A DNA stretch of 64,000 bases. It comes from Pseudomonas corrugata. GTDB taxonomy: Bacteria; Pseudomonadota; Gammaproteobacteria; Pseudomonadales; Pseudomonadaceae. Under the pieces are notes generated by a model. The model worked only from the letters and a program-made list of their open reading frames with translations. It did not search any database and was not told the DNA's origin. Of the stretch, positions 1 through 8,730 are shown piece after piece (position 1 is the first letter of the stretch; each line of letters opens with the position of its first letter). The stretch spans positions 1,147,578 through 1,211,577 of the forward strand of contig NZ_LHVK01000003.1 of NCBI RefSeq assembly GCF_001269905.1. The letters are read 5' to 3'. Made by a program: the position numbers and the translations under genes.

Positions 1-1434
1 GGCGCTGGCCGTGACGATGCCCAATGGATGATCGACATGTTCGATGTCCAGCGCCCTGATGGCGTCGAGGATTTCCTGGGCGATCTTGCTGGCACCCGTG
101 CTGTCGGTATTGGGCAGCAGAACGGTGAATTCTTCGCCGCCGTACCTGACCGCCAGGTCGCCCGGCCGCTTGACCGCGCCCTGGATCGCCCCGGCAATTG
201 CCCGCAGGCACTCATCCCCGGCGGCGTGTCCGTACTTGTCGTTGAAGCGCTTGAAGTAATCGACATCGAGCATGATCAACGCCAGGGAGGAGCCCTGACG
301 CCTGGCCAGGCGCAGCTCATCGGCCAGGGCAAGGTCCAGCTTCCTGCGATTGCCCAGCCCGGTCAGGCTGTCGGACAGCGCCATGTCCCGCATGCTCTGG
401 TGCGCATGACGGATCTGCTTTTCCATGCTCATCCGGTAGCGCAGTTGGCTCAACACGATGAGCCCGAAGCCGAGCAGGATGACGATCAGGAAAACCAGCA
501 CGAACCCGGTCTTGAGCAGATCGCGACGCCAGGGCGCAGTGATGGAGTCCCGGGACAGGCCGGCTTCCACCACCAACGGGTACGTGGTCAGGGCACGGTA
601 GCCATACAGGCGTTCGGTGTCGTCGATCACCGCACGGGCTTCGGCGGTGCCCTGGTTCGACGTCGGCAGGAAGTTCTTGAAGATCACGCTATTGACCAGG
701 CTCTTGCCGATCACTGTCTCGACGAAGGGGCGCCGGACCAGAACGGTACCGTCGCGCATGGCCAGGACCAGGGCGCCCTTGTCATCGATCTTGAAGTCGC
801 CATAGTAGTCCACGAAATAGCTGACCTTGACCGTTCCGAGCAGTACGCCGGCGAACGAACCGTCGGGGTTGTTCAGGCGTCGGGAGATGGGAATGACCAG
901 ATCATTGGTGGACCGGCTCCTGATGACCTCGCCGATGCGCACGTTTCGATCCGCATGGGTGCGGTGATACTGGAAATAATCACGGTCGGCGTTGTTCGCC
1001 GGCTCCGGGATCGTCTCCTTGTCAGTGACCACCCATTGTCCGTCGGGCCCGTAGATAAACAGTCCGTGCAACTGCGGGATGATGGCGGACTGCTGCACCA
1101 GCAGCTTGTGGATGCGCGAGATATCGATGTTCTCGATCCCGTCACCTTCCACCCGTTCGGCGAGTGCGGCGGTGACTACGTCCACCTGGCGGATGGTGTC
1201 TTCGGCGTGTTGGGCTGTCGCCCGCGCCAGGTTCGTCACCGAATCGCGGGCGGCCGAAAATGCAGCACGGTAGTCACGCCATGTTCTCCAGCCTTCAACG
1301 GACAGGAAGGCTATCACCACCACCAGCATGAAACTGATGGTAAGCCTCAATGCCGCGCCTGGCCGCGCAGCCTGGGGGTCGAAGTCCTCGACGGAGCTTT
1401 CGCTCTTGGGCTCCGGCCGTTTGCGTCCCAGCAT
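1..1434 (-). CDS. Membrane diguanylate cyclase with periplasmic Cache-like sensor (3' end beyond window)
   Basis: Makes the second messenger c-di-GMP from two GTP, probably in response to a ligand bound in the periplasm. The minus-strand frame opens with ATG at 1434 behind an AAGGAA ribosome site and stays open to the window edge. It shows a first membrane segment near residues 28-47, a Cache-like extracytoplasmic region of about 240 residues, a second membrane segment near 290-312, then a GGDEF domain. The active-site motif reads GGEEF, and an RPGD inhibitory I-site lies five residues before it, so product inhibition is expected. The last residues of the domain are missing only because the window ends. 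A long plus-strand ORF across this region is its shadow. Ligand unknown. Confidence 0.9.
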   Translation of the reverse strand, partial: MLGRKRPEPKSESSVEDFDPQAARPGAALRLTISFMLVVVIAFLSVEGWRTWRDYRAAFSAARDSVTNLARATAQHAEDTIRQVDVVTAALAERVEGDGIENIDISRIHKLLVQQSAIIPQLHGLFIYGPDGQWVVTDKETIPEPANNADRDYFQYHRTHADRNVRIGEVIRSRSTNDLVIPISRRLNNPDGSFAGVLLGTVKVSYFVDYYGDFKIDDKGALVLAMRDGTVLVRRPFVETVIGKSLVNSVIFKNFLPTSNQGTAEARAVIDDTERLYGYRALTTYPLVVEAGLSRDSITAPWRRDLLKTGFVLVFLIVILLGFGLIVLSQLRYRMSMEKQIRHAHQSMRDMALSDSLTGLGNRRKLDLALADELRLARRQGSSLALIMLDVDYFKRFNDKYGHAAGDECLRAIAGAIQGAVKRPGDLAVRYGGEEFTVLLPNTDSTGASKIAQEILDAIRALDIEHVDHPLGIVTASA

Positions 1435-1556
1435 CAATATTTCCTTTTACGACAAGTCTGCGCACTATGGCTGCGCAGCCTATCTTATTCAATTCCAGCA
1501 CGTTAGCCAGTTGCGACGAAGCAGGCGTCGGTGCAGACACAGTGTGGGAGACTCTC

Positions 1557-2015
1557 ATGAAAGTCGGCGTCATTTCCGATACCCACGGATTGCTCCGTCC
1601 CGAAGCGCTTGCCGCGCTTGCGGGGTGTGAGCGGATCATTCACGGCGGCGACATCGGCAGCTCGGGGATCCTCGAACAACTGGCGTCCATTGCTCCGCTG
1701 CACGTGGTGCGTGGCAATAACGACCTCGATGCCGATTGGGCCGGGTACCTTGCCGATAGTCTGCAATTCGATTTGTGTGGGTGGCAGGTCCTGCTGGTGC
1801 ATGACATTGCCGATGTGCCCGCTGCGCTCGACCCGGGTGTGAAGGTGGTCATCACGGGGCACTCCCACAAGCCAGGTATTGAATGGCGCGGTGAGCGCTT
1901 GTACATGAACCCCGGTAGTGCCGGCCGGCGGCGTTTCAAGTTGCCGGTGACGCTGGGGTTGCTTGAGGTGAGTGCAGGTTCGATCGAGCCGCGGATCGTC
2001 TCGTTACTGGAGTGA
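1557..2015 (+). CDS. YfcE/MJ0936-type metallophosphoesterase
   Basis: A 152-residue cytoplasmic phosphodiesterase of the calcineurin-like family. The metal-binding signatures are visible in order: DTH near residue 8, GGD near 30, GNND near 53, and GHSH near 105, followed by NPGS. The start ATG has GGGAG eight bases upstream; a longer upstream in-frame extension has no family resemblance. It is divergent from the diguanylate cyclase (122-bp gap). E. coli YfcE acts on artificial phosphodiesters; the natural substrate is not known. Confidence 0.88.
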   Translation: MKVGVISDTHGLLRPEALAALAGCERIIHGGDIGSSGILEQLASIAPLHVVRGNNDLDADWAGYLADSLQFDLCGWQVLLVHDIADVPAALDPGVKVVITGHSHKPGIEWRGERLYMNPGSAGRRRFKLPVTLGLLEVSAGSIEPRIVSLLE

Positions 2016-2142
2016 TGGTACGACGTTGACCTCTGCAGCCGCGCTACCAGGTGCTGCCTCACGGCGATGTGTTCGATCTGCATTGAGGAGGGCGTCGGTG
2101 GATGAGTCTGAGGATGCCCAGATTGTCGTAAGCTGAGCCACC

Positions 2143-2168
2143 GCCTTCGCGAGCGGGCTCGCACACAG
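2143..2168. repeat. Single REP-like element
   Basis: A short palindromic GCGAGCGGGCTCGC core in the 286-bp gap between the phosphoesterase and the minus-strand flavoprotein, matching the core of the many REP hairpins in this window. No other feature is seen in the gap except the terminator at 2216-2248. Confidence 0.5.
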
Positions 2169-2215
2169 TAAATCCATGTTCACCACGAGTGCCTTACTCA
2201 GGCTGGGCAGACAAG

Positions 2216-2248
2216 AAAAACACCCGCCTAACTATCAACGGCGGGTGT
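2216..2248 (-). terminator. Rho-independent terminator of the NDH-2-like gene
   Basis: The stem CACCCGCC/GGCGGGTG with an 11-base loop is followed, on the minus strand, by a run of five U residues. It lies 54 bases after the stop of the flavoprotein gene at 2302. Confidence 0.8.
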
Positions 2249-2301
2249 CTGGGAAAAACCGGCTCAGAAAGGAGGGACCTGGCCGGAGTCGGAAAATGAA
2301 A

Positions 2302-3504
2302 TCACGCCACCGGAATCGATGGGTCAGCCGATGCCAGGGCTGTTGCGCGGTCGGCGGCAGGCGGGTAGATCCATATCGAGTTGATCTGGTTCTTCAGGCT
2401 CTTGGCTTCCTGACCCACCAGTTTGAGCTGACGATCCCAACCTTCGGTGTACACCGCACCCCAGGCTCCCAGGTCCAGGCAGGTCACGTACTTGGGTTGG
2501 CTGTAGGTCATCGGTGCCACGCCCAGCAGGTCGGCGGCGACGTTATTGCCGGCATAGCGGCCCAGGGCGATTGCGTGCTGGCAGGACATCGCCGCGTAGT
2601 TGCCCACGGTGTCGGTGGCGGCATAGGCCACGTCACCGGCGGCGAAGATGTGGTCCTGGCCCAATACCTTCAGATTGCCGTCGACGTGCAAGCGGCCCTG
2701 GCGATCCCGGGTGCCGGGTACGTGTTCAGTCAACGGACTGGCACGGAAACCCACGGTCCAGACCACGGTGTTGGACTCGATGCGCTGGCCGTTCGACAGG
2801 GTGACGCCGCTGGCATCCACGGATTCGACCGAGGCGTTGAGGATCCATTCGATGCCCAGGTGAGCCGACGCTTCGATCAGGGAAGGACGGATGCCTTCGC
2901 CCAGGGAAGCGCCGATCTCTGGTGCGCGGTCGACGACGATAACGCGGACGTTGGCCTGTTCGCCCAAGGCGGCGCGCAGGCGGGCGGGCATTTCGGTTGC
3001 GGTTTCGATCCCGGTAAAACCGCCGCCGGCCACCACCACGGTGTTGCGGGCAGGGCTCTCCGGCAGGTTTGCGAGGGACTTGATATGAGCTTCAAGACGG
3101 GTTGCCTGCTCGATTTCATCGACGTCGAAGGCATGCTCGACGACGCCGTTGAACTCGCGGCGCATCAGTTGGCTGCCGGCGGCAAGCACCAGTCGATCAT
3201 AGTTCAGCGTGCCTTGGGCGCCGGAGGCGTCGCGATAGCCCACCTGCTTGAGATCGGCATCGACGCTATCCGCCGAGCCTTGCACGAAGTTCACCCCGAC
3301 CGCGTTGAACAACTCGTCCAACGGGGCCTTCATCGTATGGACGTCCGGCTCATAGAAACGTGGCCGGATCCGCAGTTCCGCCTGGGGCGCCAGGACAGTG
3401 ATCTGCACATCGTTGCGATCATGCTGGTCCAACAGACGGGCTGCGCTCAACGCGCTCCATACCCCACCGAAACCTGCGCCAATTACCAGAATATGCTGTT
3501 TCAT
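2302..3504 (-). CDS. NAD(P)/FAD-dependent oxidoreductase, type II NADH dehydrogenase-like
   Basis: A 400-residue flavoprotein of the NDH-2 family, which passes electrons from NADH to quinone at the inner membrane without pumping protons. The N-terminal FAD-binding Rossmann motif GAGFGG lies at residues 8-13, the second (NADH) motif GGGFTG near 155, and the late FAD motif FAAGDVA near 290. The start ATG at 3504 is preceded by GGGAGC and places the FAD motif at the usual distance; 32 codons further upstream are open but lack the family's sequence. No obvious C-terminal membrane anchor was identified. It could be a related quinone or ferredoxin reductase rather than the main NDH-2. Confidence 0.85.
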   Translation of the reverse strand: MKQHILVIGAGFGGVWSALSAARLLDQHDRNDVQITVLAPQAELRIRPRFYEPDVHTMKAPLDELFNAVGVNFVQGSADSVDADLKQVGYRDASGAQGTLNYDRLVLAAGSQLMRREFNGVVEHAFDVDEIEQATRLEAHIKSLANLPESPARNTVVVAGGGFTGIETATEMPARLRAALGEQANVRVIVVDRAPEIGASLGEGIRPSLIEASAHLGIEWILNASVESVDASGVTLSNGQRIESNTVVWTVGFRASPLTEHVPGTRDRQGRLHVDGNLKVLGQDHIFAAGDVAYAATDTVGNYAAMSCQHAIALGRYAGNNVAADLLGVAPMTYSQPKYVTCLDLGAWGAVYTEGWDRQLKLVGQEAKSLKNQINSIWIYPPAADRATALASADPSIPVA

Positions 3505-4054
3505 GATGTGCTCCCGAAGACAAAATCGATACGTTGAATTGTTCAGCTGTTTCAGCGTGACCGTGTCGCGAAGTACCCGAACGTGCGTGGCTTCATGCAT
3601 TCAGCTTCGGTTCGCTGTAGGAAATGGTATTCGTCGGCTCGGCGTCCGACACTTCTACATAAGGTCAGCGGGGGCATGTCTGGGTATGAAGGATCTATAC
3701 GAAGGTGTTAGAGCGATGGGCGAGAGGATTGGCGGTTGGACGCTGTTTTCATGAACCACGCGGAATCTGTGGGAGCCGGGCTTGCCCTAATGCCGATCAG
3801 TTAAGCCACAGACCTGTGGGAGCAAAGCTTGCTCGCGATAGCGACAGATCAGTCAACATTGTTGCTGACTGACTTACCGCAATCGCGAGCAAGCTTTGCT
3901 CCCACAGGGTTTGTGCGGTTTGATCCTTAACTGACTGGCATTGGGGCTTGCCCGCGATGACGGCGGTACATTCGACATGGATGCAAGCTGACCCAGCGCT
4001 ATCGCGAGCAGGCTCCCACAGGGGAGTTGTGGTTGGCGCGGCGGGTAGGTTGAT
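3505..4054. other. Non-coding gap with REP sequences
   Basis: A 550-bp gap between two minus-strand genes. The first about 270 bases hold the promoter region of the flavoprotein and nothing else recognised. The second half is a large inverted repeat (3778-3958), followed by half-REPs to about 4024. Short open frames here do not resemble genes. Confidence 0.7.
3778..3958. repeat. Long imperfect inverted repeat built on a REP pair
   Basis: The inner arms read CTGTGGGAGCAAAGCTTGCT and its near-complement around a 36-base centre. Similarity continues outward through AGTTAAG and GCTTGCCC blocks, so each arm is about 60-70 bases. It is a BIME-like element; the RNA would fold into one long hairpin. 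Confidence 0.8.
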
Positions 4055-4432
4055 TCAGTCGACTGGCCGATTGAGCACCGATTCGATACTGGCGATCAAT
4101 TCAGCGCAGCGAAACGGCTTGGGAAAGAATGCCACCGGCTCCGCTGCGCCAGCCCTGACCGGGGGCATCGGGGCGAGATGGCCGGTGATGAAGATCACCG
4201 GGATATGAATGCCTTGGGCGGCCAGTTCGTTATACATCTGGATGCCGCTCATGCCGGGCATCGTAATATCCGAGATCAGGCAGGCGGTCTGTTCGGGGCC
4301 GCTGGAGGACAAGAAATCCGACGCGTTGGCATACGTTCGGACGGTATAGCCGCTGGAGCGCAAGAGGCCGTCCAATGCGATTCGAACGGACTCATCATCA
4401 TCGACCACTGAAATAATTGCGGTATTGGACAT
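4055..4432 (-). CDS. Single-domain response regulator (receiver only)
   Basis: A 125-residue CheY/FixJ-type receiver without an output domain. The acidic pocket DDD is at residues 11-13, the phospho-acceptor aspartate at D55 within SDITMPG, and the conserved lysine at K105 in FPKPF. It follows the FixJ-type regulator at 4533-5183 on the same strand with a 100-base gap containing a small palindrome ATACCTGGGTAT at 4515-4526. No histidine kinase gene is nearby. It may act as a phosphate sink or partner for its neighbour; that is inference. Confidence 0.85.
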   Translation of the reverse strand: MSNTAIISVVDDDESVRIALDGLLRSSGYTVRTYANASDFLSSSGPEQTACLISDITMPGMSGIQMYNELAAQGIHIPVIFITGHLAPMPPVRAGAAEPVAFFPKPFRCAELIASIESVLNRPVD

Positions 4433-4532
4433 TTAGATACCGAGGGTGATGTCAGGTCGCCATAAAGGCCCCGTCTTCCCTGCAAGATACCTTGTCCTGC
4501 CACCCCGCCAAGTTATACCTGGGTATGAACTT

Positions 4533-5183
4533 TCACCCGGCGCGATGCAGCTCCAGCGCCTGGGCCATGCGGACCAGATCGGCGAACGAGCGCGCACGCA
4601 TTTTGCGCATGGCCTGGCCCCGGTGGATCTTGACCGTGATTTCACTCAGGCCGATTTCCCCGGCGATCTGTTTGTTCATCAAGCCCGACACGGCCAGGGC
4701 CATTACCTGTCGTTCCCGGACCGTCAGGGTGGTGTAACAGTCCTGGAGCTCCTGACGGCTACGGTCAGACTCGCGACGCAGCCGATCCTGCTGGAGGGCG
4801 GCGGATACCGCATCGATCAGGTCCTGCTCCCGGAAGGGTTTGCTCAGGAAATCCACCGCGCCGGCTTTCATGGCCTTTACCGTCATGGCGATATCACCGT
4901 AGCCGGTCATGAACACAATTGGCAGGTTGATACTGGTCGTTGCCAGTTGCTGCTGGAAGTCCAGGCCGCTGGTGCCTCGCAGCCGTACGTCAAGCAACAG
5001 GCAACTGGGCAAGTCGGGGCGAGGGTGTTGCATGAACTCGGTAACCGAGCCGAACAATGCGACCTGCAGGCCAATGGAACGTAACAGGCAGCCGAGTGCC
5101 TCGCGCAGCGGTTGGTCGTCATCGACGATATAGACGAGCGGCTCGTCGTTGACGGACTGGCAGCTGGAATGGGTGGGCGTCAT
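4533..5183 (-). CDS. FixJ-type two-component response regulator
   Basis: A DNA-binding regulator with an N-terminal receiver domain and a C-terminal LuxR-type helix-turn-helix. The acidic pocket is DDD at 21-23, the phospho-acceptor D65 in LLLDVRLRG, and the conserved lysine K115 in SKPF. The HTH runs over about residues 150-205 (LTVRERQVM...GLSEITVKIHR). The ATG at 5183 has a weak GGAAA upstream; an ATG at 5204 and a TTG at 5210 in frame are alternatives. It is divergent from the LysR gene at 5538. The cognate kinase is not in the window. Confidence 0.88.
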   Translation of the reverse strand: MTPTHSSCQSVNDEPLVYIVDDDQPLREALGCLLRSIGLQVALFGSVTEFMQHPRPDLPSCLLLDVRLRGTSGLDFQQQLATTSINLPIVFMTGYGDIAMTVKAMKAGAVDFLSKPFREQDLIDAVSAALQQDRLRRESDRSRQELQDCYTTLTVRERQVMALAVSGLMNKQIAGEIGLSEITVKIHRGQAMRKMRARSFADLVRMAQALELHRAG

Positions 5184-5537
5184 TGGGTTTCCGAAACGAA
5201 TCATGTGCAAGTGAGAGGGGCGGCGTGAAACTGAACGAAGTGCCTTGAGCAGTGCTCGTATCCTACGGTCATGGAAGTCGTTGCATTTTAAAAGTGCCGC
5301 TTACCACCAAGTAGGACATAAAACCCTGAAATTCCGCCACCGACCCTTGAGCGCTGCATACCGAAGTATCGGTGGGCTTGCCTAAAGGTTGAGTGGGTCG
5401 TCCCCAGGTACAACAGACAAGCGTGTGGCCGCAGGCATAACCTGCCAGGCATACCGTCGCCGGTACGTCTCGATGAAAGGGCCGGCGATGATTCTGTCCA
5501 TTCTTGAATCAAAGGCCTTGCGCCTGGGACGGCTACT
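5184..5537. other. Divergent promoter region
   Basis: A 354-bp gap between the FixJ-type and LysR genes. It should hold both promoters. I see no repeat, terminator or convincing small gene; overlapping minus-strand ORFs here continue into the LysR coding sequence and are treated as spurious. Confidence 0.5.
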
Positions 5538-6476
5538 ATGATGAACAGAAATGACCTGCGTCGTGCTGACATCAATCTGCTGGTTGTCTTCGAGACCCTG
5601 ATGCATGAGCGAAATGTCAGTCGTGTCGGTGAGAAGCTGTTTCTCGGTCAACCGACGATCAGCAGTGCACTGGCACGCCTGCGACTGATGTTCGACGATC
5701 CCTTGTTCATTCGTTCGGGCCGGTTGATGGAGCCGACGTCACGGGCCCAGGAGATATTTTCCAACCTGAGCCCGGCACTGGATGGTATTGCCGCTGCCCT
5801 GAGTCGCTGCCAGGCGTTCGACCCAGGCACCAGTGAGGCGACCTTTCATGTCGGACTGTCCGATGACGTTGAATACGCGTTGCTGCCGGATCTGCTGCGC
5901 CGCCTGCGGGTCGAGGCACCGGGAACGACATTGGTGGTGCGCCGGGCCGATCAGTGGCAGATGTCCCAAATGCTGATCAGCGGGGAGATCACCCTCGGCA
6001 TCAGCCACACCCTGGAGTTGCCAGCCAATGCTCGGCGCAAGGACTTGCGTCGGATTCGGCCGATGCTGCTGCGGGCCGATTTGCAGCCCGGCGAGTTGTC
6101 CCTGGACGAGTTCTGCCAACGACCCCACGCAGTGGTGTCGTCCATGGGTAATGTCATCGATGATTCTGATCGTGCCTTGAGCCTGATCGGACGCCAGCGT
6201 CGGGTGGTGCTGACCGTGCCACAGTTCAGCGCCTTGCCCGTACTGTTGGCCCACAGCGACATGATCGCCATCGTGCCGGACTATGTCGCCCAGGCCATGG
6301 CGGTGGCTGCAGGCTTGAGGGCCGAGCCGGCGCCGATTCGCTTGCCCGAGCACGCGCTGTCGATGGTCTGGGGTGGTGCTTCTCACAATGATCCGGGGGA
6401 ATGCTGGCTGCGCTCCCGTTGCAGCGCGTTCGTAGTCGAGCGCGCTGAGCATCAGGACTCCAGGAAGGTGGCTTGA
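5538..6476 (+). CDS. LysR-family transcriptional regulator
   Basis: A 312-residue regulator. The N-terminal winged HTH is clear: DLRRADINLLVVFETLMHE, then SRVGEKLFLGQPTISSALAR near residues 28-48, then DDPLFIRSGR. The rest is the periplasmic-binding-protein-like effector domain. Two ATG codons in tandem (5538 and 5541) are both possible starts. The downstream neighbour is convergent, so no target gene can be named from position; LysR proteins commonly control a divergent gene, here the FixJ-type regulator. Confidence 0.9.
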   Translation: MMNRNDLRRADINLLVVFETLMHERNVSRVGEKLFLGQPTISSALARLRLMFDDPLFIRSGRLMEPTSRAQEIFSNLSPALDGIAAALSRCQAFDPGTSEATFHVGLSDDVEYALLPDLLRRLRVEAPGTTLVVRRADQWQMSQMLISGEITLGISHTLELPANARRKDLRRIRPMLLRADLQPGELSLDEFCQRPHAVVSSMGNVIDDSDRALSLIGRQRRVVLTVPQFSALPVLLAHSDMIAIVPDYVAQAMAVAAGLRAEPAPIRLPEHALSMVWGGASHNDPGECWLRSRCSAFVVERAEHQDSRKVA

Positions 6477-6512
6477 TGGCTTCGCGGTGGCGAGGGGGCA
6501 GGTGAGTCCCTG

Positions 6513-7532
6513 TCAGCGGGAAAATCGCCTGCGGTAATCCCTAGGTGAAATCGAAAGGTGGCGCTGGAACGTATTGCGCATCCGCTCTTCATCACCGAAG
6601 CCGCACGACCGGGCGATCTGGTCGATGTTGCGTTGAGAATCTTCCAGCAGTCTTCGCGCAGCTTCCAGACGGAACAACTCGATGGCCTTGGCCGGGGTTC
6701 GCCCGGTCTGGCGCTTGTAGACCCGGGTAAAATTGCGCGGGCTCATTCGCGCCTGACGGGCCAGCCGTTCGATGGTCAGATTGTCGTCGCCCAGGTGCTC
6801 GGCAATCCAGAGGTGCAACTCATCGAAGCCGGCGCTGTCCCGGGTTTGCAGTTGCAACAGCTGGCTGAACTGCGCCTGGCCACCGGGGCGCTTGAGGAAC
6901 ACCACCAGCTCGCGGGCCACCTGCAGGGCGACCTCGCGACCGCAGTCGGCTTCCACCAGCGCGAGGGCCATGTCGATGCCGGCGCTGACACCTGCAGAGG
7001 TCCACACGTGGTCCTGCTGGATGAAAATCGCGTCCAGGTCCACTTCCACGGCCGGAAAACCACTCTTGAGCATGTCGCACATGGCCCAGTGGGTCGCGGC
7101 GCGCCGTCCGTCCAGCAAGCCGGCCTGGGCCATCAGGAACGTGCCGCTGCACACCGATGCGGTGCGTCGGGCCTTGACCGAGGCATGGCGCAGCCAATCG
7201 ACCAGGTCGACGCAATCGATCATCGCCTGACGGATGTCGGGCGCGCCTGGGACGATCAGCGTGTCGATCAGGACGTCGTCGAACTGCCGCAGGCAGCAGG
7301 TCTCCACGACCAGGCCCTCGGCGGTTCGCATCAACCCACCCGCGAGGCTGGCGGTATGCATCGCGTAGCCGGGCAGGTCGCGTTCGGCCATGGCTTTGGT
7401 TGCCGCCCAGAAAACCGTCTGGGCCCCAGTCAGGTCCAACAGGCCCATTTTCGGGTAGGCCAGGAAAACCAGCGTGCGTGGTTGGGTGATAGACCGGGTC
7501 GCGAGGTCGATGTCACGGGGCATTTCGTTCAT
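6513..7532 (-). CDS. GlxA-type AraC regulator with DJ-1/PfpI domain
   Basis: A transcription factor with an N-terminal class-I amidotransferase-like (DJ-1/PfpI) domain over about residues 20-190, showing the nucleophile-elbow-like SVCSGTFLMAQAGLL, and a C-terminal AraC HTH over about 230-335 (MSPRNFTRVYKRQTGRTP and CGFGDEERMRNTFQRH). Family members sense small nitrogenous metabolites. The ATG at 7532 was chosen; a TTG at 7550 and an ATG at 7523 are in frame, none with a strong ribosome site. It is divergent from the AraC gene at 7703 that heads the amidase cassette and may co-regulate it. Confidence 0.85.
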   Translation of the reverse strand: MNEMPRDIDLATRSITQPRTLVFLAYPKMGLLDLTGAQTVFWAATKAMAERDLPGYAMHTASLAGGLMRTAEGLVVETCCLRQFDDVLIDTLIVPGAPDIRQAMIDCVDLVDWLRHASVKARRTASVCSGTFLMAQAGLLDGRRAATHWAMCDMLKSGFPAVEVDLDAIFIQQDHVWTSAGVSAGIDMALALVEADCGREVALQVARELVVFLKRPGGQAQFSQLLQLQTRDSAGFDELHLWIAEHLGDDNLTIERLARQARMSPRNFTRVYKRQTGRTPAKAIELFRLEAARRLLEDSQRNIDQIARSCGFGDEERMRNTFQRHLSISPRDYRRRFSR

Positions 7533-7702
7533 GGTGGCGTGGAGGTTCAAAAGGTCGGTTCATTCTGCTTTATACACCGGCAGCGGGTCCATTCCTGGCC
7601 AATTATCCGTTTTCGGCACAATTGCCCGACTCGCTTGGGAGACGGAATGGAACTTGCCTGATTTATCGCCCATAAGCCCAGGAATCGATGAAGGTCGGGT
7701 CA

Positions 7703-8659
7703 ATGAATAAGAACAACATCGTATCGCCGGTCAATCGGTTCCGCACCGTCGACATCGACGAGCATGCCCGGAACATGGGCGGTTGGCAGGTCTGTTACGA
7801 CCAGTTGACCCCGGGACGTTTTGAAGGCGAGTTGATCGAATTCCGTTCCGACTGGATGCAATTGGTGCGCGACCGCTCTAATCAGGCCATGACCAAGCAT
7901 GGGACGGCCTGGGAAGGAGCCATCACCTTCAGCATGCCGTTGGTCGCGGACGGCCCGGTCTTTTGCTCCGGACATCCGATTCTCGAGCCCAGCCTGTTGG
8001 TGGCCCGAGGGCACAATCTGCCTGAGTTGCGCACGCCCCAGCATCTGGATGTGCTGGGTGTCGCCATCGACGAGCAGGCGTTGGCCCATGTGCTGGAGCG
8101 GCAGGGCAGTCGTTTTCGAATTACCGATCTTCCCAAGTGTTACCGCCTCGGCGATTCGACGCTGCCGGCTGAGTTGGCGGCCTTGTTCGCAGAGTTGGAA
8201 AGCGACCAGGGGCGGGACTCATTACTGGGCTATGAATCGATCCGCCGTGGCCTGCGGGATACGGTGATGCTGCATATGCTGGAGCTGGTGGCTCCGGATG
8301 AGGCGCCGCCCCTCAGCCCCACGGCGCGCAAACGCATGGTCGACCGGGCTCGGGAGTACGCGCTGGCCCATGTTGACGAGCCGCTGTCGATCCTTGACCT
8401 GTGCAACCACATCGGTGCCAGCCGGCGCAAATTGCAGTATTGCTTCCAGGAGACTCTGGGCATCAATCCTGTGGCCTATTTGCGGGCGTTGCGCCTCAAT
8501 GCCGTGCGCCGTGAGTTGCGCAATGGCGATCAGGTCCAGGGCGTGCAGGAGGTGGCCGCACGTTGGGGGTTCTGGCATCTGAGCCGGTTTTCCAGCGACT
8601 ATCGGGTCCTGTTCGGCGAAACCCCTTCGCAAACCCTGCGTCGTACGCATCTGTGCTGA
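7703..8659 (+). CDS. AraC-family transcriptional regulator
   Basis: A 318-residue regulator with a C-terminal AraC/XylS HTH: ILDLCNHIGASRRKLQYCF near residues 230-248 and VAARWGFWHLSRFSSDYR near 282-299. The N-terminal half is an unassigned sensing domain as found in the EutR-like branch. The ATG at 7703 has AAGG nine bases before it; an ATG at 7688 with AGGA is the alternative. It lies 71 bases before an outer-membrane channel gene on the same strand and is the likely local activator of the channel-MFS-amidase operon. Confidence 0.87.
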   Translation: MNKNNIVSPVNRFRTVDIDEHARNMGGWQVCYDQLTPGRFEGELIEFRSDWMQLVRDRSNQAMTKHGTAWEGAITFSMPLVADGPVFCSGHPILEPSLLVARGHNLPELRTPQHLDVLGVAIDEQALAHVLERQGSRFRITDLPKCYRLGDSTLPAELAALFAELESDQGRDSLLGYESIRRGLRDTVMLHMLELVAPDEAPPLSPTARKRMVDRAREYALAHVDEPLSILDLCNHIGASRRKLQYCFQETLGINPVAYLRALRLNAVRRELRNGDQVQGVQEVAARWGFWHLSRFSSDYRVLFGETPSQTLRRTHLC

Positions 8660-8730
8660 AAACGGATAACGGCTGATGCAGCCTGCTCCCTAGGATGACC
8701 CCACCACCATATGGTCGGAAGGGGCATTCG

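Noticed and set aside
28..1506. Long plus-strand ORF of 492 codons
   Set aside because: It is the antisense shadow of the diguanylate cyclase, whose minus-strand frame has GGEEF, an I-site and a ribosome site.
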